Shown: one piece after another, positions 9,440-18,962 of the stretch | Layout: every line of letters begins with the position of its first letter | Numbering within the stretch: position 1 is the first letter of the stretch | Notes under the pieces: generated by a model | What the model was told of the DNA's origin: nothing | Database searches by the model: none | What the model saw: the letters and a program-made list of their open reading frames with translations, nothing else | Assembly: GCA_029222685.1 (NCBI GenBank) | Contig: JARHVB010000006.1 | Coordinates: forward strand, 1-64,000 | DNA from: Terripilifer ovatus | Lineage (GTDB): Bacteria; Pseudomonadota; Alphaproteobacteria; Rhizobiales; Beijerinckiaceae | DNA: 64,000 nt | Direction: 5' to 3' | Made by a program: the position numbers and the translations under genes

Positions 9440-10275
9440 CTGGCACGCCTCAATCGCGGATCGATGATGTCGCGCAGGCCGTCGCCCAGCAGATTGAAGC
9501 CGAGCACAGCGAGGAAGATCGCAAGGCCGGGGAAGCTCACCAGCCACCAGGCTTCCGGCAGATGCTGCCGGCTGTTGGCGATGGCCGCACCCCAGTCTGG
9601 GGTGGGCGGCGGCACGCCGATGCCGAGAAAGCCGAGCACCGCGGCGGTCATGATGATGTAGCCGAGGCCGACGGTGACGCGCACGATGATCGGCGAGGCG
9701 ATGTTGGGCAGGATGTGCATGAAGACGATGCGCGTGCTGCCGGCTCCCATCGATTCCAGCGCCTCGACGAAGGTCGCCGTCTTGGCGCTGCGCGTTTCCG
9801 AATAGACGTTGCGGCAGAAGTGCGGCCAGTAGGTCAGGCTGAGCGCGAGAATGGCGCCGCCGATGCCGGCGTGCAGCAATTGCGCCAGCGCGATCGCGAG
9901 AATGAGGCTTGGAACCGCCAGGAAGACATCGGTTACCCGCATGACGGCTTCGCCAAAGCGCCCGCCGTGATAGCCGGCCAGAAGCCCGAGCGGCACGCCG
10001 ACGAACATGGCGGCCGCGGCGACGCCGACCGCCACGCCAAGGGCGTTGCCGGTGCCCAGGATGACGCGCGTGAGAATGTCCCGTCCGAAATCGTCGGTGC
10101 CGAACCAGTGGTCCCAGCTCGGGGGCTCCAGCCGGGAGAGAATGTTGGCTTCGAACGCATCGTCAGGGTAGGGCACGATGAAGGGGCCGATGATCGTCAG
10201 AAGAATAGCAAACAGGATGATGACGAGGCCGATGAGGGCCGCCCGGTCGCGCGCGAACAGACGCAGGATATGCAT
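9436..10275 (-). CDS. Peptide-type ABC transporter permease (DppC-like)
   Basis: The 279-residue inner-membrane protein has several hydrophobic helices and the family hallmark FGTDDFGRDILTRV after the first periplasmic loop. The coupling-helix EAA-like segment is EALESMGAGSTRIVFMHILPN. Its ATG at 10275 overlaps the stop of the upstream permease in the form TGATG. Partner of the DppB-like permease. Confidence 0.94.
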   Translation of the reverse strand: MHILRLFARDRAALIGLVIILFAILLTIIGPFIVPYPDDAFEANILSRLEPPSWDHWFGTDDFGRDILTRVILGTGNALGVAVGVAAAAMFVGVPLGLLAGYHGGRFGEAVMRVTDVFLAVPSLILAIALAQLLHAGIGGAILALSLTYWPHFCRNVYSETRSAKTATFVEALESMGAGSTRIVFMHILPNIASPIIVRVTVGLGYIIMTAAVLGFLGIGVPPPTPDWGAAIANSRQHLPEAWWLVSFPGLAIFLAVLGFNLLGDGLRDIIDPRLRRAR

Positions 10276-11285
10276 CAGAGCTGCTCCAGGATGCGAGGGT
10301 CCACCGCGGCGTGGACGAGATCGACCAGGATGTTGATCAGCGCGTAAACGCAACCGACGATCAGGACGACGGCGAGCGTCGCCTGGTAATCGGCGGTCGC
10401 GATGGACAGGACGGCATAGCTGCCGAGGCCCGGCCAGTCGAAGATCGCCTCGATAACAACGGCGCTGCCGAGGATGGCGCCAAGCAGCAGGCCGATCTGC
10501 GTCACCGGCGTGACGAGCGAGTTGCGCAGCACATATTTGCCCATCAGGACCAGGCGCGGATAACCGACCGCGCGTTCGTAGAAGACATATTCCCGGCGCA
10601 AGGTCGACAGCACGGCCGCGCGGGTGAACCGCATGATCGTGGCGAGCGGCGCGACGGCGAGCGCGAAGCCCGGCAGGATGAGATGCGCAAATGCGTCGCG
10701 GAACAGATCGAGGCGACCCGCCATCAATGAATCGATGACGATCATGCCGGTCACGAAGGGAGGCGGGGTCAACCCTTGAGAGAGGCGCCCATGCACCGGA
10801 AGCAGATCGAGCTCCATGCTGAAGGTGAACTGCAGCATGATGGCCAGCCAGAAGGATGCAATCGCCAGGCCGCCGATGGAGATGATGCGCAGCACGTGAT
10901 CGAGCCAGCGGTTGTGAAAATAGGCGGAGATCACGCCGAGTGGAATGCCGATCGCGGTGGCGAGCGTCATGGCGAAGAGGGTCAGTTCAAATGTCGCCGG
11001 CATGCGCTCGATAATTTCGGTGCTGATCTGGCGTTGAGTCATGTAGCTGACGCCCAGCGAACCGCTCGCCAGTTGCGAGACATAGCGGATGAACTGCTCC
11101 AGGATGGGTCTGTCGAAACCATAATGCTCGCGCAAGGCCTGGATCTGCTGCGGTGTCGCCTGATCGCCGGCGAGGACGGCAGCGGGGTCTCCCGGCACGG
11201 CATGGATCAGAATGAAGGTGAGCAGCACCAGCCCGAACAGAGCCGGAATCGCGAGCAGGAGACGTCTGACAATGAAAAGAGACAC
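10275..11285 (-). CDS. Peptide-type ABC transporter permease (DppB-like)
   Basis: The 336-residue membrane protein opens with the hallmark RRLLLAIPALFGLVLLTF, then HAVPGDPAAVLAG, and ends with VDLVHAAVDPRI, all typical of DppB/OppB. The coupling region is YERAVGYPRLVLMGKYVLRN. The start codon is GTG at 11285, preceded by GAGG; no ATG is available in frame. It is second in the operon after the binding protein. Confidence 0.93.
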   Translation of the reverse strand: MSLFIVRRLLLAIPALFGLVLLTFILIHAVPGDPAAVLAGDQATPQQIQALREHYGFDRPILEQFIRYVSQLASGSLGVSYMTQRQISTEIIERMPATFELTLFAMTLATAIGIPLGVISAYFHNRWLDHVLRIISIGGLAIASFWLAIMLQFTFSMELDLLPVHGRLSQGLTPPPFVTGMIVIDSLMAGRLDLFRDAFAHLILPGFALAVAPLATIMRFTRAAVLSTLRREYVFYERAVGYPRLVLMGKYVLRNSLVTPVTQIGLLLGAILGSAVVIEAIFDWPGLGSYAVLSIATADYQATLAVVLIVGCVYALINILVDLVHAAVDPRILEQL

Positions 11286-11328
11286 ATATACCTCGCTCTC
11301 AGCGGCTCCCTCGAATTCGCACGGCCTC

Positions 11329-12903
11329 CTACTGCGACAGGCTCATAAGGCGAAAATCCGCGCCGCTCCCGACCGGTGAGAACTTGTAGCCGTCGACCCG
11401 CTTGTTCAGCCCGCGATATTCAATGGCATTGTAGATCCACAGGGCGGGCGCATCCGCGACAATGAGCCGGCTAGCCTCCTCGTACAACGCCCGGCGCTTC
11501 TCCTTGTCGTTCAAGACGATAGCCTGGCGCAGAAGGGCATCGACCTTCTCGTTCTTGTAGAAGGCCGAACCTTTCCATGTACCGTGGAATTGCGAGTCGT
11601 ACATTTCACCGATCCAGTTCGATGGATCGATGAAGAAGGCGCTGACCCAGTGGAACCACATGTCCGGAGCCGTCGACTGATTGGCGGCCATGGAGGCCAA
11701 ATTCGGAAAGAACGTGTCCTTGATCTCGACCTTCAATCCAAGCGGCCGAAGATTGCTCTGCAGAAGCTGCATCGACAGATAGGTGTCGCGCGTATTGGTG
11801 AAGCCATAAACTGTCAGTGGACGCGAGAAGTCCACGCCGTCCTTGCGTGCGAGTTCCAGTTCTTCCTTGGCCTTGGTGAGATCGTACTTGTAGGGAACGA
11901 GGTCCTTGGGATTGCCCCAGAGATTTTGCGGGATCGGACCCGGATTGCGGACGACGGTCCCTTCGCGCAGCTTGTTGATGAAGCCGTCGTAGTCGAACGC
12001 GTAGCTGATCGCCTTGCGGAAGTGGATGTTGTCGAATGGCGGCCGCGCATTGTTCATCGTGAGGACGAAGGTGCGCATGCTTTCGTCGGCGCTGACTTTG
12101 ACATTCTCGCCCTTGCGAATTCTGGCGATTGACTCGGCTCCGATGCGTGTGTCGGTGGCATCGACCTCGCCCTTCAACAGCGCCAGCGCCAGGGTGGTCG
12201 CCTCCTTTATCGTCGTGATGTTGACCTGCTTGATCGGGTGCGCGGGGAACGGCAGGAAGTAGTCGGGAAACCACGTGAGTTTCGAGATCTGTGAGGGCCG
12301 GAAGCCGTCGGGCTCGGCGCGGTAGGGGCCCGAACCCGCGTCGTTGCCGGCAACCCATGTTGCAGCCCAGTCGTTTCCGGAGACATGGGATTCAACCAGC
12401 TTCTTGTCGACGATGCCCACCAGCGGGATCGCCGCCAGGAACGGAGCATAAGGCCGGTCGAGCACCATGCGTACGGTCGATTGATCCAATGCGGATATGT
12501 TCTCGCTCTTCAGGATCGGCCAGAACGGCGCCGCAGGCGCCTGTTTCATACCGATCAAGCGACGGAAGCTGTAGACGACATCTTCCGCCGTCAGCTCGCT
12601 GCCGCTGTGAAACTTGACGCCTTTGCGTAAATTGAAAGTCCAGGTCAGACCGTCGTCCGAGACCGTATGGCCGGTGGCGATGGAGGGAACCAGATCGAGC
12701 CCATCGTAGCGGTAGAGCGTGTCGTAGAGATTGATCTTCGCCGTGACGTCGGTGGTCGATCGCGTGGTGTGTGGGTCAAGCGTGTCGGCCGCGCCTTCGC
12801 CCCAGTTCAGAATTTCGTTGCGCTGGTAGTCCGCCGCGCGGGCGGGTGATCCGATGATCGTTCCGGCCAGAAACAGAGTCAGGATCACTTGTCCCAAGCG
12901 CAT
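11329..12903 (-). CDS. Peptide-type ABC transporter substrate-binding protein (family 5)
   Basis: The 524-residue periplasmic receptor has a signal peptide ending near ARAADYQ. The family-5 core follows: LDPHTTRSTTDVTAKINLYDTLYRYD, and the VSDDGLTWTFNLRKGVKFHSGSELTAEDVVYSF block that defines oligopeptide, dipeptide and nickel receptors. It is the first gene of the importer operon and should set its specificity. With an M20 hydrolase and a deacetylase-like enzyme downstream, a modified peptide or N-acyl compound is a reasonable guess. Confidence 0.93.
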   Translation of the reverse strand: MRLGQVILTLFLAGTIIGSPARAADYQRNEILNWGEGAADTLDPHTTRSTTDVTAKINLYDTLYRYDGLDLVPSIATGHTVSDDGLTWTFNLRKGVKFHSGSELTAEDVVYSFRRLIGMKQAPAAPFWPILKSENISALDQSTVRMVLDRPYAPFLAAIPLVGIVDKKLVESHVSGNDWAATWVAGNDAGSGPYRAEPDGFRPSQISKLTWFPDYFLPFPAHPIKQVNITTIKEATTLALALLKGEVDATDTRIGAESIARIRKGENVKVSADESMRTFVLTMNNARPPFDNIHFRKAISYAFDYDGFINKLREGTVVRNPGPIPQNLWGNPKDLVPYKYDLTKAKEELELARKDGVDFSRPLTVYGFTNTRDTYLSMQLLQSNLRPLGLKVEIKDTFFPNLASMAANQSTAPDMWFHWVSAFFIDPSNWIGEMYDSQFHGTWKGSAFYKNEKVDALLRQAIVLNDKEKRRALYEEASRLIVADAPALWIYNAIEYRGLNKRVDGYKFSPVGSGADFRLMSLSQ

Positions 12904-12940
12904 GGTGCTTGTGTCTCCGAGGTTAAGAAGATGACGAAGG

Positions 12941-12957
12941 AGCGCATGCCATGCGCT
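12941..12957. promoter_or_regulatory. Perfect 17-bp palindrome upstream of the ABC operon
   Basis: AGCGCATGCCATGCGCT is a perfect inverted repeat with 8-bp arms around one central base. It lies 38 bp upstream of the binding-protein start, in the intergenic region shared with the divergent monooxygenase gene. It looks like an operator for a dimeric regulator; no regulator gene is adjacent. Confidence 0.5.
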
Positions 12958-13089
12958 AGTTCATATGTCTTTCACAAATAAAACTACCCCAGCAGGGATG
13001 CTTGTCAAGATAAGAGCATGATGCCGTGACTTGAGCTTGCCAACGCGCAATCTCATGCGATGATCGGATCTTCTCGCGCGAGGATCATC

Positions 13090-14415
13090 ATGAACAGAAT
13101 GCTGCACCTGGGTGTCTTCGTACTGGGTACGGGAAATCACACGGCCGGATGGCGTTATCAGGGTGCCGATGACAGCTTTCAGGATATGGCTGTCGTGAGG
13201 CGCATCGCGGCGACGGCCGAGCGCGGGTTTTTTGATCTTCTGTTCGTCGGCGACGGGCTCGCCGCCAATCTGGGTTCCCATCCCTCCTATACGGTACGGC
13301 TTGAGCCCTTGACGATGTTGGCTGCTGTCGCCATGACGACAACGCATGTGGGCCTCGGCGCCACGATGTCGACGACATATAGCGATCCCTTCACTGTGGC
13401 GCGCGTCTTTTCTTCGCTCGATCACATCAGCAACGGCCGCGCGGCATGGAATGCCGTGACCACGGCATCCTCCGCCTCGGGCGGAAACTTCGGCCGCAAG
13501 CATCCCGATCACGAGCAACGCTATGCGATCGCCGAAGAATTCATCGAAGTGGTCAGGGGCCTCTGGGACTGCTGGGACGATGATGCCATCGTCGCGGACA
13601 GGGCAACGGGCCGGTATGTCGATAAAGCGAGGGTTCGCACGCTCAATCACGAGGGCCGCTTCTTCTCCGTGCGCGGTCCGCTGAATGGCGGGCGCAGTCC
13701 GCAGGGCCAGCCGATCATTTTGCAGGCAGGCGGCTCAAATCGTGGGCAGGATCTTGCAGCGCGAACGGCGGATGTCGTCTTCTCCGTCGTTCAGGATTTC
13801 GAGGAGGCCCGGCAGGCCTATGCCGGACTGAAGGAACGCGTGCGCCGCTTCGGCCGCAATCCCGACGAGGTCAGTGTCCTGCCCGGCGTCATGCCGATCG
13901 TCGGGCGCACGGACGCGCATGCGCGAGAAATACTCGACACGCTTCAGAGCTATGTGGACTCGACGGAAGGACTGGCCATGCTGTCGGGCCGGCTCGGCAC
14001 CGACATCTCCAAATATCCCCTTGACGGCCCGATACCCGATCTGCCGCTGCCCGATACGTCGCATGGTTTCGCCCGTGCGATGCTGGCGAAAGCGCAGCGC
14101 GATCGCATGAGCTTGCGCGATCTCTATAACCTTACGGCGGCGGCGCGCGGCCATTGGGTCCTCACCGGCTCGGCAATCACGATTGCGGACACACTCGAAA
14201 AGTGGTTCGTCGAAGGAGCCGCGGACGGCTTCAATATCATGCCGCCGTACTTTCCGGGTGCGTTCGATGATTTTGTCGATCAGGTCGTGCCCGAACTTCA
14301 GCGGCGCGGGATCTACCGCACGGCCTATTCAGGCACCATGTTGCGGGACCATTTCGGCTTGGCGAAGCCCGCCTGCGGAGACACCATGAAGACCATGCTG
14401 CAGGTCAGGTCCTGA
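13090..14415 (+). CDS. LLM-class flavin-dependent monooxygenase (NtaA/SnaA/DszA-like)
   Basis: This 441-residue protein belongs to the luciferase-like two-component monooxygenases. It has GATMSTTYSDPFTVARVFSSLDHISNGRAAWNAVTTA and QGQPIILQAGGSNRGQDLAARTADVVFS, both typical of the nitrilotriacetate, pristinamycin and dibenzothiophene-sulfone monooxygenase branch. Such enzymes use FMNH2 from a separate reductase; none is encoded nearby. I prefer the ATG at 13090, with GCGAGGA upstream, over 13060. A paralogue follows at 14511. Confidence 0.9.
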   Translation: MNRMLHLGVFVLGTGNHTAGWRYQGADDSFQDMAVVRRIAATAERGFFDLLFVGDGLAANLGSHPSYTVRLEPLTMLAAVAMTTTHVGLGATMSTTYSDPFTVARVFSSLDHISNGRAAWNAVTTASSASGGNFGRKHPDHEQRYAIAEEFIEVVRGLWDCWDDDAIVADRATGRYVDKARVRTLNHEGRFFSVRGPLNGGRSPQGQPIILQAGGSNRGQDLAARTADVVFSVVQDFEEARQAYAGLKERVRRFGRNPDEVSVLPGVMPIVGRTDAHAREILDTLQSYVDSTEGLAMLSGRLGTDISKYPLDGPIPDLPLPDTSHGFARAMLAKAQRDRMSLRDLYNLTAAARGHWVLTGSAITIADTLEKWFVEGAADGFNIMPPYFPGAFDDFVDQVVPELQRRGIYRTAYSGTMLRDHFGLAKPACGDTMKTMLQVRS

Positions 14416-14510
14416 TGGCACGGGATGGCGCTTTTGCGCAGAGTCGATCGGCCTTGGAAACGATCGGGCAGGAGGGTATGTAGGTTTCATAACTCGATCT
14501 GGAGGATCCG

Positions 14511-15890
14511 ATGAATCCCGATGGCCGGATGCGCCTCGCTGCCTATTATAATCCCACCGGCCATCATGTCGCGTCGTGGCGTCATCCGCGCGCGCAGGCG
14601 GACGCCTCGTTCAATATCAAGCATTATGTCGAGATAGCGCGGACTGCGGAGCGCGCCAAGTTCGACCTCCTGTTCTTGGCCGATGCCAATGCGACGCGCG
14701 AAGCGGCGGTGGAAGCCATCTCGCGCTCGGTGCAGTTCGTGGCGCATTTCGAGCCGATGACCCTGCTTTCGGCGCTCGCGCTGGTGACGGAGAAAATCGG
14801 CCTTGTCGCAACAGTGTCGACCAGTTGGAACGAGCCCTATCATATCGCACGCAAGTTCGCGTCCCTCGATCATATTTCATCGGGCCGGGCCGGCTGGAAC
14901 ATCGTGACGTCCGGCCAGGATGTCGAGGCACAGAACTTCGGCAAGCAGTCTGCCTACGATCATCACGATCGCTACGTCCGGGCCCGTGAGGTCGTGAAGA
15001 TCGTGCTTGGCCTGCTCGATAGCTGGGAGGACGACGCCTTCGTTATCGATACCAAGGAAGGGCTGTACTACAACCCGGCCAAGCGGCACGATCTCCACTG
15101 GAAGACCGACATGTACAGCGTGCGCGGGCCGCTCAATGTGCCGCGCGCGCCGCAGGGTTATCCGCTTCTCGTTCAGGCCGGCGGTTCGGATGACGGGCGT
15201 GAGACGGCTGCCATGTTCGCCGAGGCCATCTTCAGTCCGCATCTGAACATTCCAGCGGCCAAAGCCTATTACGACGACGTGAAGGGCCGCATGACGAAAT
15301 ACGGCCGCAACCCGGACCATTGCAAGATTTTGCCGGGCCTGAGCGTGATCTGCCGTCCGACGCAGGCAGAGGCGGACGCGGACTACGACTATCTGCAGTC
15401 TCTCATCCATCCCATCGTCGGCCGGGAAATGCTGAACACCATGCTGGGCCACAAGATCGATCTGACCAAGCTCGATCCCGATTCCTATCTGCCGGAGATG
15501 CCCGACCACGACGGCGGGCATTACGCCAGCATTCTGGAAATGGCGCGCCGCGAGAACCTGACCATCCGCCAGCTTGGCCAGCGCGTCGCCGGCGCCCGCG
15601 CCAAGAACGTCATCAAGGGCTCGCCGGAGTTCATCGCCGATTACATGCAGGAATGGTTCGAGGCGGAATGCTGCGACGGCTTCACGATCATGCCCGCCTA
15701 TATTCCCGGCGCGCTCGATGACTTCTGCGAAATGGTCGTGCCGATCCTGCAAAAGCGCGGCCTGTTCCGGACCGAATATGAGCATGACACGCTGCGCGGC
15801 CATCTCGGTGTTCCCCGGCCGGCGAACCAATATGTTGCCGACAATCAGTTCTCGGCCGTTCCGGCCCGATTGCCCGATGCTGCGGAGTAG
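14511..15890 (+). CDS. LLM-class flavin-dependent monooxygenase (NtaA-like), second copy
   Basis: A 459-residue paralogue of the preceding gene with the same blocks: TVSTSWNEPYHIARKFASLDHISSGRAGWNIVTSG and QGYPLLVQAGGSDDGRETAA. The C-terminal GFTIMPAYIPGALDDFCEMVVPILQKRGLFR block is typical of the NtaA group. An ATG at 14511 follows CTGGAGGATCC. The tandem pair suggests two related substrates or a stepwise oxidation of an N- or S-containing compound. No flavin reductase is seen. Confidence 0.91.
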   Translation: MNPDGRMRLAAYYNPTGHHVASWRHPRAQADASFNIKHYVEIARTAERAKFDLLFLADANATREAAVEAISRSVQFVAHFEPMTLLSALALVTEKIGLVATVSTSWNEPYHIARKFASLDHISSGRAGWNIVTSGQDVEAQNFGKQSAYDHHDRYVRAREVVKIVLGLLDSWEDDAFVIDTKEGLYYNPAKRHDLHWKTDMYSVRGPLNVPRAPQGYPLLVQAGGSDDGRETAAMFAEAIFSPHLNIPAAKAYYDDVKGRMTKYGRNPDHCKILPGLSVICRPTQAEADADYDYLQSLIHPIVGREMLNTMLGHKIDLTKLDPDSYLPEMPDHDGGHYASILEMARRENLTIRQLGQRVAGARAKNVIKGSPEFIADYMQEWFEAECCDGFTIMPAYIPGALDDFCEMVVPILQKRGLFRTEYEHDTLRGHLGVPRPANQYVADNQFSAVPARLPDAAE

Positions 15891-15937
15891 ATTTGGACCT
15901 GGCGCTTCATCTGCCGAAAGCGCGGTCGCTTACGAGT

Positions 15938-16843
15938 TTATGGGACAACCAGCTCGCGTTTCAATGTTTCGAGAAGCGACTGCCAAAGGCCGATTGAATC
16001 GATGTTGGGGCGTACGACCGCTTCGACGAGAAGGCTCGGCAACTGCTGGCGTATGTCGAGCAGGACAAGCCGGCCGTCGCTAACCTCGGTCTCCACCACG
16101 TTCCAGAGCGTGCAGGCGATGCCGATGCCGTGCAATGCGGCGTTCTTGACCGCCACGGAATCCTGCAGGTGCAGGATAACACGATAGTCCCGTAGCCCGA
16201 TGGAATTGAGCGCCCGGCGGATCAGGCCGCTGAACCGGCTTTTGTCGAGACTGCCGACGAAGGCATAGGCGGCGAGATCCTCGACCGGGATATTGCGGCG
16301 CCTGGCCAGGGGATGGCCGGCGTTTGCCACCAGGACGAGTTTCTGCCGGCCGATGATCAATGGCGTGTCCGACAAGCTGCCGTCCGCAAAGAGAATGGCC
16401 GCGTCCACGCGGCCGGACTTGTAGAGATCGGCGACGGCTTCCTGGGTCTCGCTGTGGATGGAGATACGGGCGGCCGGGTTGGTCCTCAGGAAAGACGCAA
16501 GACCGCGCGGCATCGCATAATTCGCGACGTTGCGCTGAACCGCGATCGAAAGGACATTGACGCTCTCGGCCCCGAGCCTGCGCAACTGATCGCTGAGCTC
16601 GGTTCGATGTGACGCGCTCTGGCAGGCATAACTGAATAGGGCTTCCCCCGCCGCCGTGGGTTCGTTCTTATGGCCGCGGCGGCGCAGGAACAGGCTGGCG
16701 CCGAGCTCCTTCTCCAGCGCACGGACATGCGCCGTCACCGACGGCTGCGAAATTCCGAGCCAGTCGGCAGCGGCGTTCACGCCGCCACGCTCGATGATGG
16801 CCCGAAAGACGTCGAGGCGGCGGCCGCTGGCGGAAATGCTCAT
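15938..16843 (-). CDS. LysR-family transcriptional regulator
   Basis: The 301-residue regulator has an N-terminal winged HTH (RRLDVFRAIIERGGVNAAADWLGISQPSVTAHVRALEKELGASLFLRR is the full region; key motif SQPSVTAHVRALE) and a periplasmic-binding-like effector domain. It is divergent from the hyuA operon across about 97 bp, the usual LysR arrangement, so it most likely controls that operon and itself. A perfect inverted repeat sits against its start codon at 16845-16864. Confidence 0.92.
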   Translation of the reverse strand: MSISASGRRLDVFRAIIERGGVNAAADWLGISQPSVTAHVRALEKELGASLFLRRRGHKNEPTAAGEALFSYACQSASHRTELSDQLRRLGAESVNVLSIAVQRNVANYAMPRGLASFLRTNPAARISIHSETQEAVADLYKSGRVDAAILFADGSLSDTPLIIGRQKLVLVANAGHPLARRRNIPVEDLAAYAFVGSLDKSRFSGLIRRALNSIGLRDYRVILHLQDSVAVKNAALHGIGIACTLWNVVETEVSDGRLVLLDIRQQLPSLLVEAVVRPNIDSIGLWQSLLETLKRELVVP

Positions 16844-16844
16844 A

Positions 16845-16864
16845 TAATAGCCTTTATGCTATTA
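16845..16864. promoter_or_regulatory. Candidate LysR operator
   Basis: TAATAGCCTTTATGCTATTA has perfect 7-bp arms and a 6-bp spacer, beginning one base upstream of the lysR start codon. Occupancy would cover the lysR ribosome-binding region, consistent with autorepression, while lying about 80 bp upstream of hyuA, where an activator could act. Confidence 0.6.
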
Positions 16865-16940
16865 CTCTAAAAGTCTCCCCGGTGATTGTCAAACGACCGC
16901 TACCGCTGCGAAATAGGCGAAATGATTGGGGAGGCAGCGC

Positions 16941-18962
16941 TTGCTTTTCGTCGCGGTTGATATTGGTGGCACTTTTACGGATCTGGTCGGCTTCGATGAT
17001 GCCGACGGGCGGCTCTATCAGGCGAAGAGGCTGACGACTCCCGACAATCTGGTGCGCGGCGTTCTCAATTGCATTGCCCGCAGCGGCATGGATATCGGCG
17101 TCATCACCAAGCTGATCCATGGCTCGACGGTTGCCATCAACACGCTCATCGAGCGCAAGGGCGCGCGCACCGCCCTCCTGGTCACCAAGGGCACGCGCGA
17201 TGTCTACGCGATCGGCCGCGGCAACCGCCCGGAGGCCTATAACCTTTTCTTCGAGCGCACAGCGCCACTGGTGCCGCGCCGCGCCATCTATGAGGTCGAC
17301 GAGCGTCTGCTTGCCGGCGGAGCCGTCCACAAGGAGATCGATCGGGGCGAAGTCGCCGCGATCGCCGACAGGATCAATGCCGAAGGGTATGAATCGGTCG
17401 CCGTCTGCTTCCTGCATTCCTTCTCCAACACGGCCCATGAGCGGGCCGCCGGTGAAGCCCTGCGCGGCAGGCTGAATGGCGCCTATGTCTCCCTGTCGCA
17501 CGAGATCATGCGCGAGTATCGCGAATACGAACGCATCTCGACCACCTCCGTCAACGCCTACATCGGTCCCAAAGTCAGCGGCTATGTCGGCACGCTCGAA
17601 TCCTCGCTCAACGACCATGGCTTCCAGGGCGAACTGTCGATCATGCAGTCGAACGGCGGTGTGATGTCGCCGGAGATCGCCGCCCGTCGGCCGGTCATGA
17701 TGATGGAATCAGGCCCGGTCGGAGGCATCATCGCCGGCGCCGAGATCGCGCGCATGCTGGGCTACGCCAATGTCATCTCGTTCGACATGGGCGGCACGAC
17801 GGCCAAGGCCAGCCTCGTGCGCGACTCGGTCGCCGCCATGGCAGAGGGCTATTACGTCGGCGGCTACGAGAGCGGCTGTCCCGTCATGATCCCGGTGGTC
17901 GATGTGATCGAAGTGGGCGCCGGTGGCGGCAGCATCGCCTGGATCGACGAGGTCGGGGCCCTGAAGGTCGGCCCGCGCAGCGCCGGTTCCGATCCGGGGC
18001 CGATCTGCTACGGGTCTGGCGGCACGCAGCCGACCATCACCGATGCCAATGTTTCGCTCGGCCGCATCGGCGCCGGGGAGTTTCTGGGCGGCGAGATGAA
18101 GCTCGACGCGGAGGCGGCAACGCGCGGCATCAACAAGGCTGTCGCCGGTCCTATCGGCCTTGCGCCGGCAGACGCCGCGCGCGCCATCGTCGACATTGCC
18201 GTCGCGAAAATGTCGCTCGCCGTGCGCCAGGTCTCCGTCGAAAAGGGCTACGACCCGCGCGATTTCGCCATGGTGGCATCCGGCGGCGCCGGACCGCTGC
18301 ATGCGGTGGCGATCGCCAGGGATCTGCGGATTCCCCTGGTGGTCATTCCGGCCTTCCCCTCGCACTTCTCCGCCATGGGCATGCTCATGGCGGACGAGCG
18401 GCACGACGCCGTGCAGACCTATCCGGCTGCCCTCGCGATGCTCGACTTTGCCGATCTCCTGCGCGCGGTCGACGAGCTTGAGGCCGAACTGCTGCGCATG
18501 TGCCGCGCCGAAGGCGCTGGCGTGCAGATCCAGCTCGATCTGCGCTATGTCGGCCAGGAGTTCAGCCTCTCGATCCCGGTCAGCCGCGAGCAATTGCGCA
18601 AGGCCGATTGTGACGGCATCCGCGCCGCATTCGACCACCTGCATGAGCAGCGCTATGCCCACAGCGCCAGCGATGAGCCGGTGGAGATGATCAACATCAG
18701 GATGGTGGCCTCCGCCCGCCGCACCAAGCCGGCGATGCCGGCGCCGGCTGCGGCCGAGCCGAAGCCGCGCTTCCGCCAGGCAGTGATGGGGCCGGGCGCT
18801 CCCGTCCAGTGTCCGGTCTATGAGCGTGAAACCCTGCCGGCCGGCTATGTCATCGAAGGACCGGCAATGATCCAGGAATACGGCACCACCACGGTGTTCT
18901 TCAAAGGCGATCGCTGCGAAGTTGCAGGCGGCGGCGCCCTTCTCATCCATGTCGGCTCGTGA
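16941..18962 (+). CDS. hyuA: Hydantoinase/oxoprolinase, A (ATPase-fold) subunit
   Basis: The 673-residue subunit has the actin/ASKHA-type nucleotide motifs of the HyuA family: VDIGGTFTD at residues 6-14, SFDMGGTTAK, and the GAGGGSIAWID and ASGGAGPLHA blocks. The family includes 5-oxoprolinase, N-methylhydantoinase, acetone and acetophenone carboxylases, which couple ATP to opening or carboxylating an imide, lactam or ketone. I chose the TTG at 16941 because GGGGAGG is positioned 6 bases upstream; no ATG is in frame. It overlaps hyuB by 4 bases. Confidence 0.92.
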   Translation: MLFVAVDIGGTFTDLVGFDDADGRLYQAKRLTTPDNLVRGVLNCIARSGMDIGVITKLIHGSTVAINTLIERKGARTALLVTKGTRDVYAIGRGNRPEAYNLFFERTAPLVPRRAIYEVDERLLAGGAVHKEIDRGEVAAIADRINAEGYESVAVCFLHSFSNTAHERAAGEALRGRLNGAYVSLSHEIMREYREYERISTTSVNAYIGPKVSGYVGTLESSLNDHGFQGELSIMQSNGGVMSPEIAARRPVMMMESGPVGGIIAGAEIARMLGYANVISFDMGGTTAKASLVRDSVAAMAEGYYVGGYESGCPVMIPVVDVIEVGAGGGSIAWIDEVGALKVGPRSAGSDPGPICYGSGGTQPTITDANVSLGRIGAGEFLGGEMKLDAEAATRGINKAVAGPIGLAPADAARAIVDIAVAKMSLAVRQVSVEKGYDPRDFAMVASGGAGPLHAVAIARDLRIPLVVIPAFPSHFSAMGMLMADERHDAVQTYPAALAMLDFADLLRAVDELEAELLRMCRAEGAGVQIQLDLRYVGQEFSLSIPVSREQLRKADCDGIRAAFDHLHEQRYAHSASDEPVEMINIRMVASARRTKPAMPAPAAAEPKPRFRQAVMGPGAPVQCPVYERETLPAGYVIEGPAMIQEYGTTTVFFKGDRCEVAGGGALLIHVGS

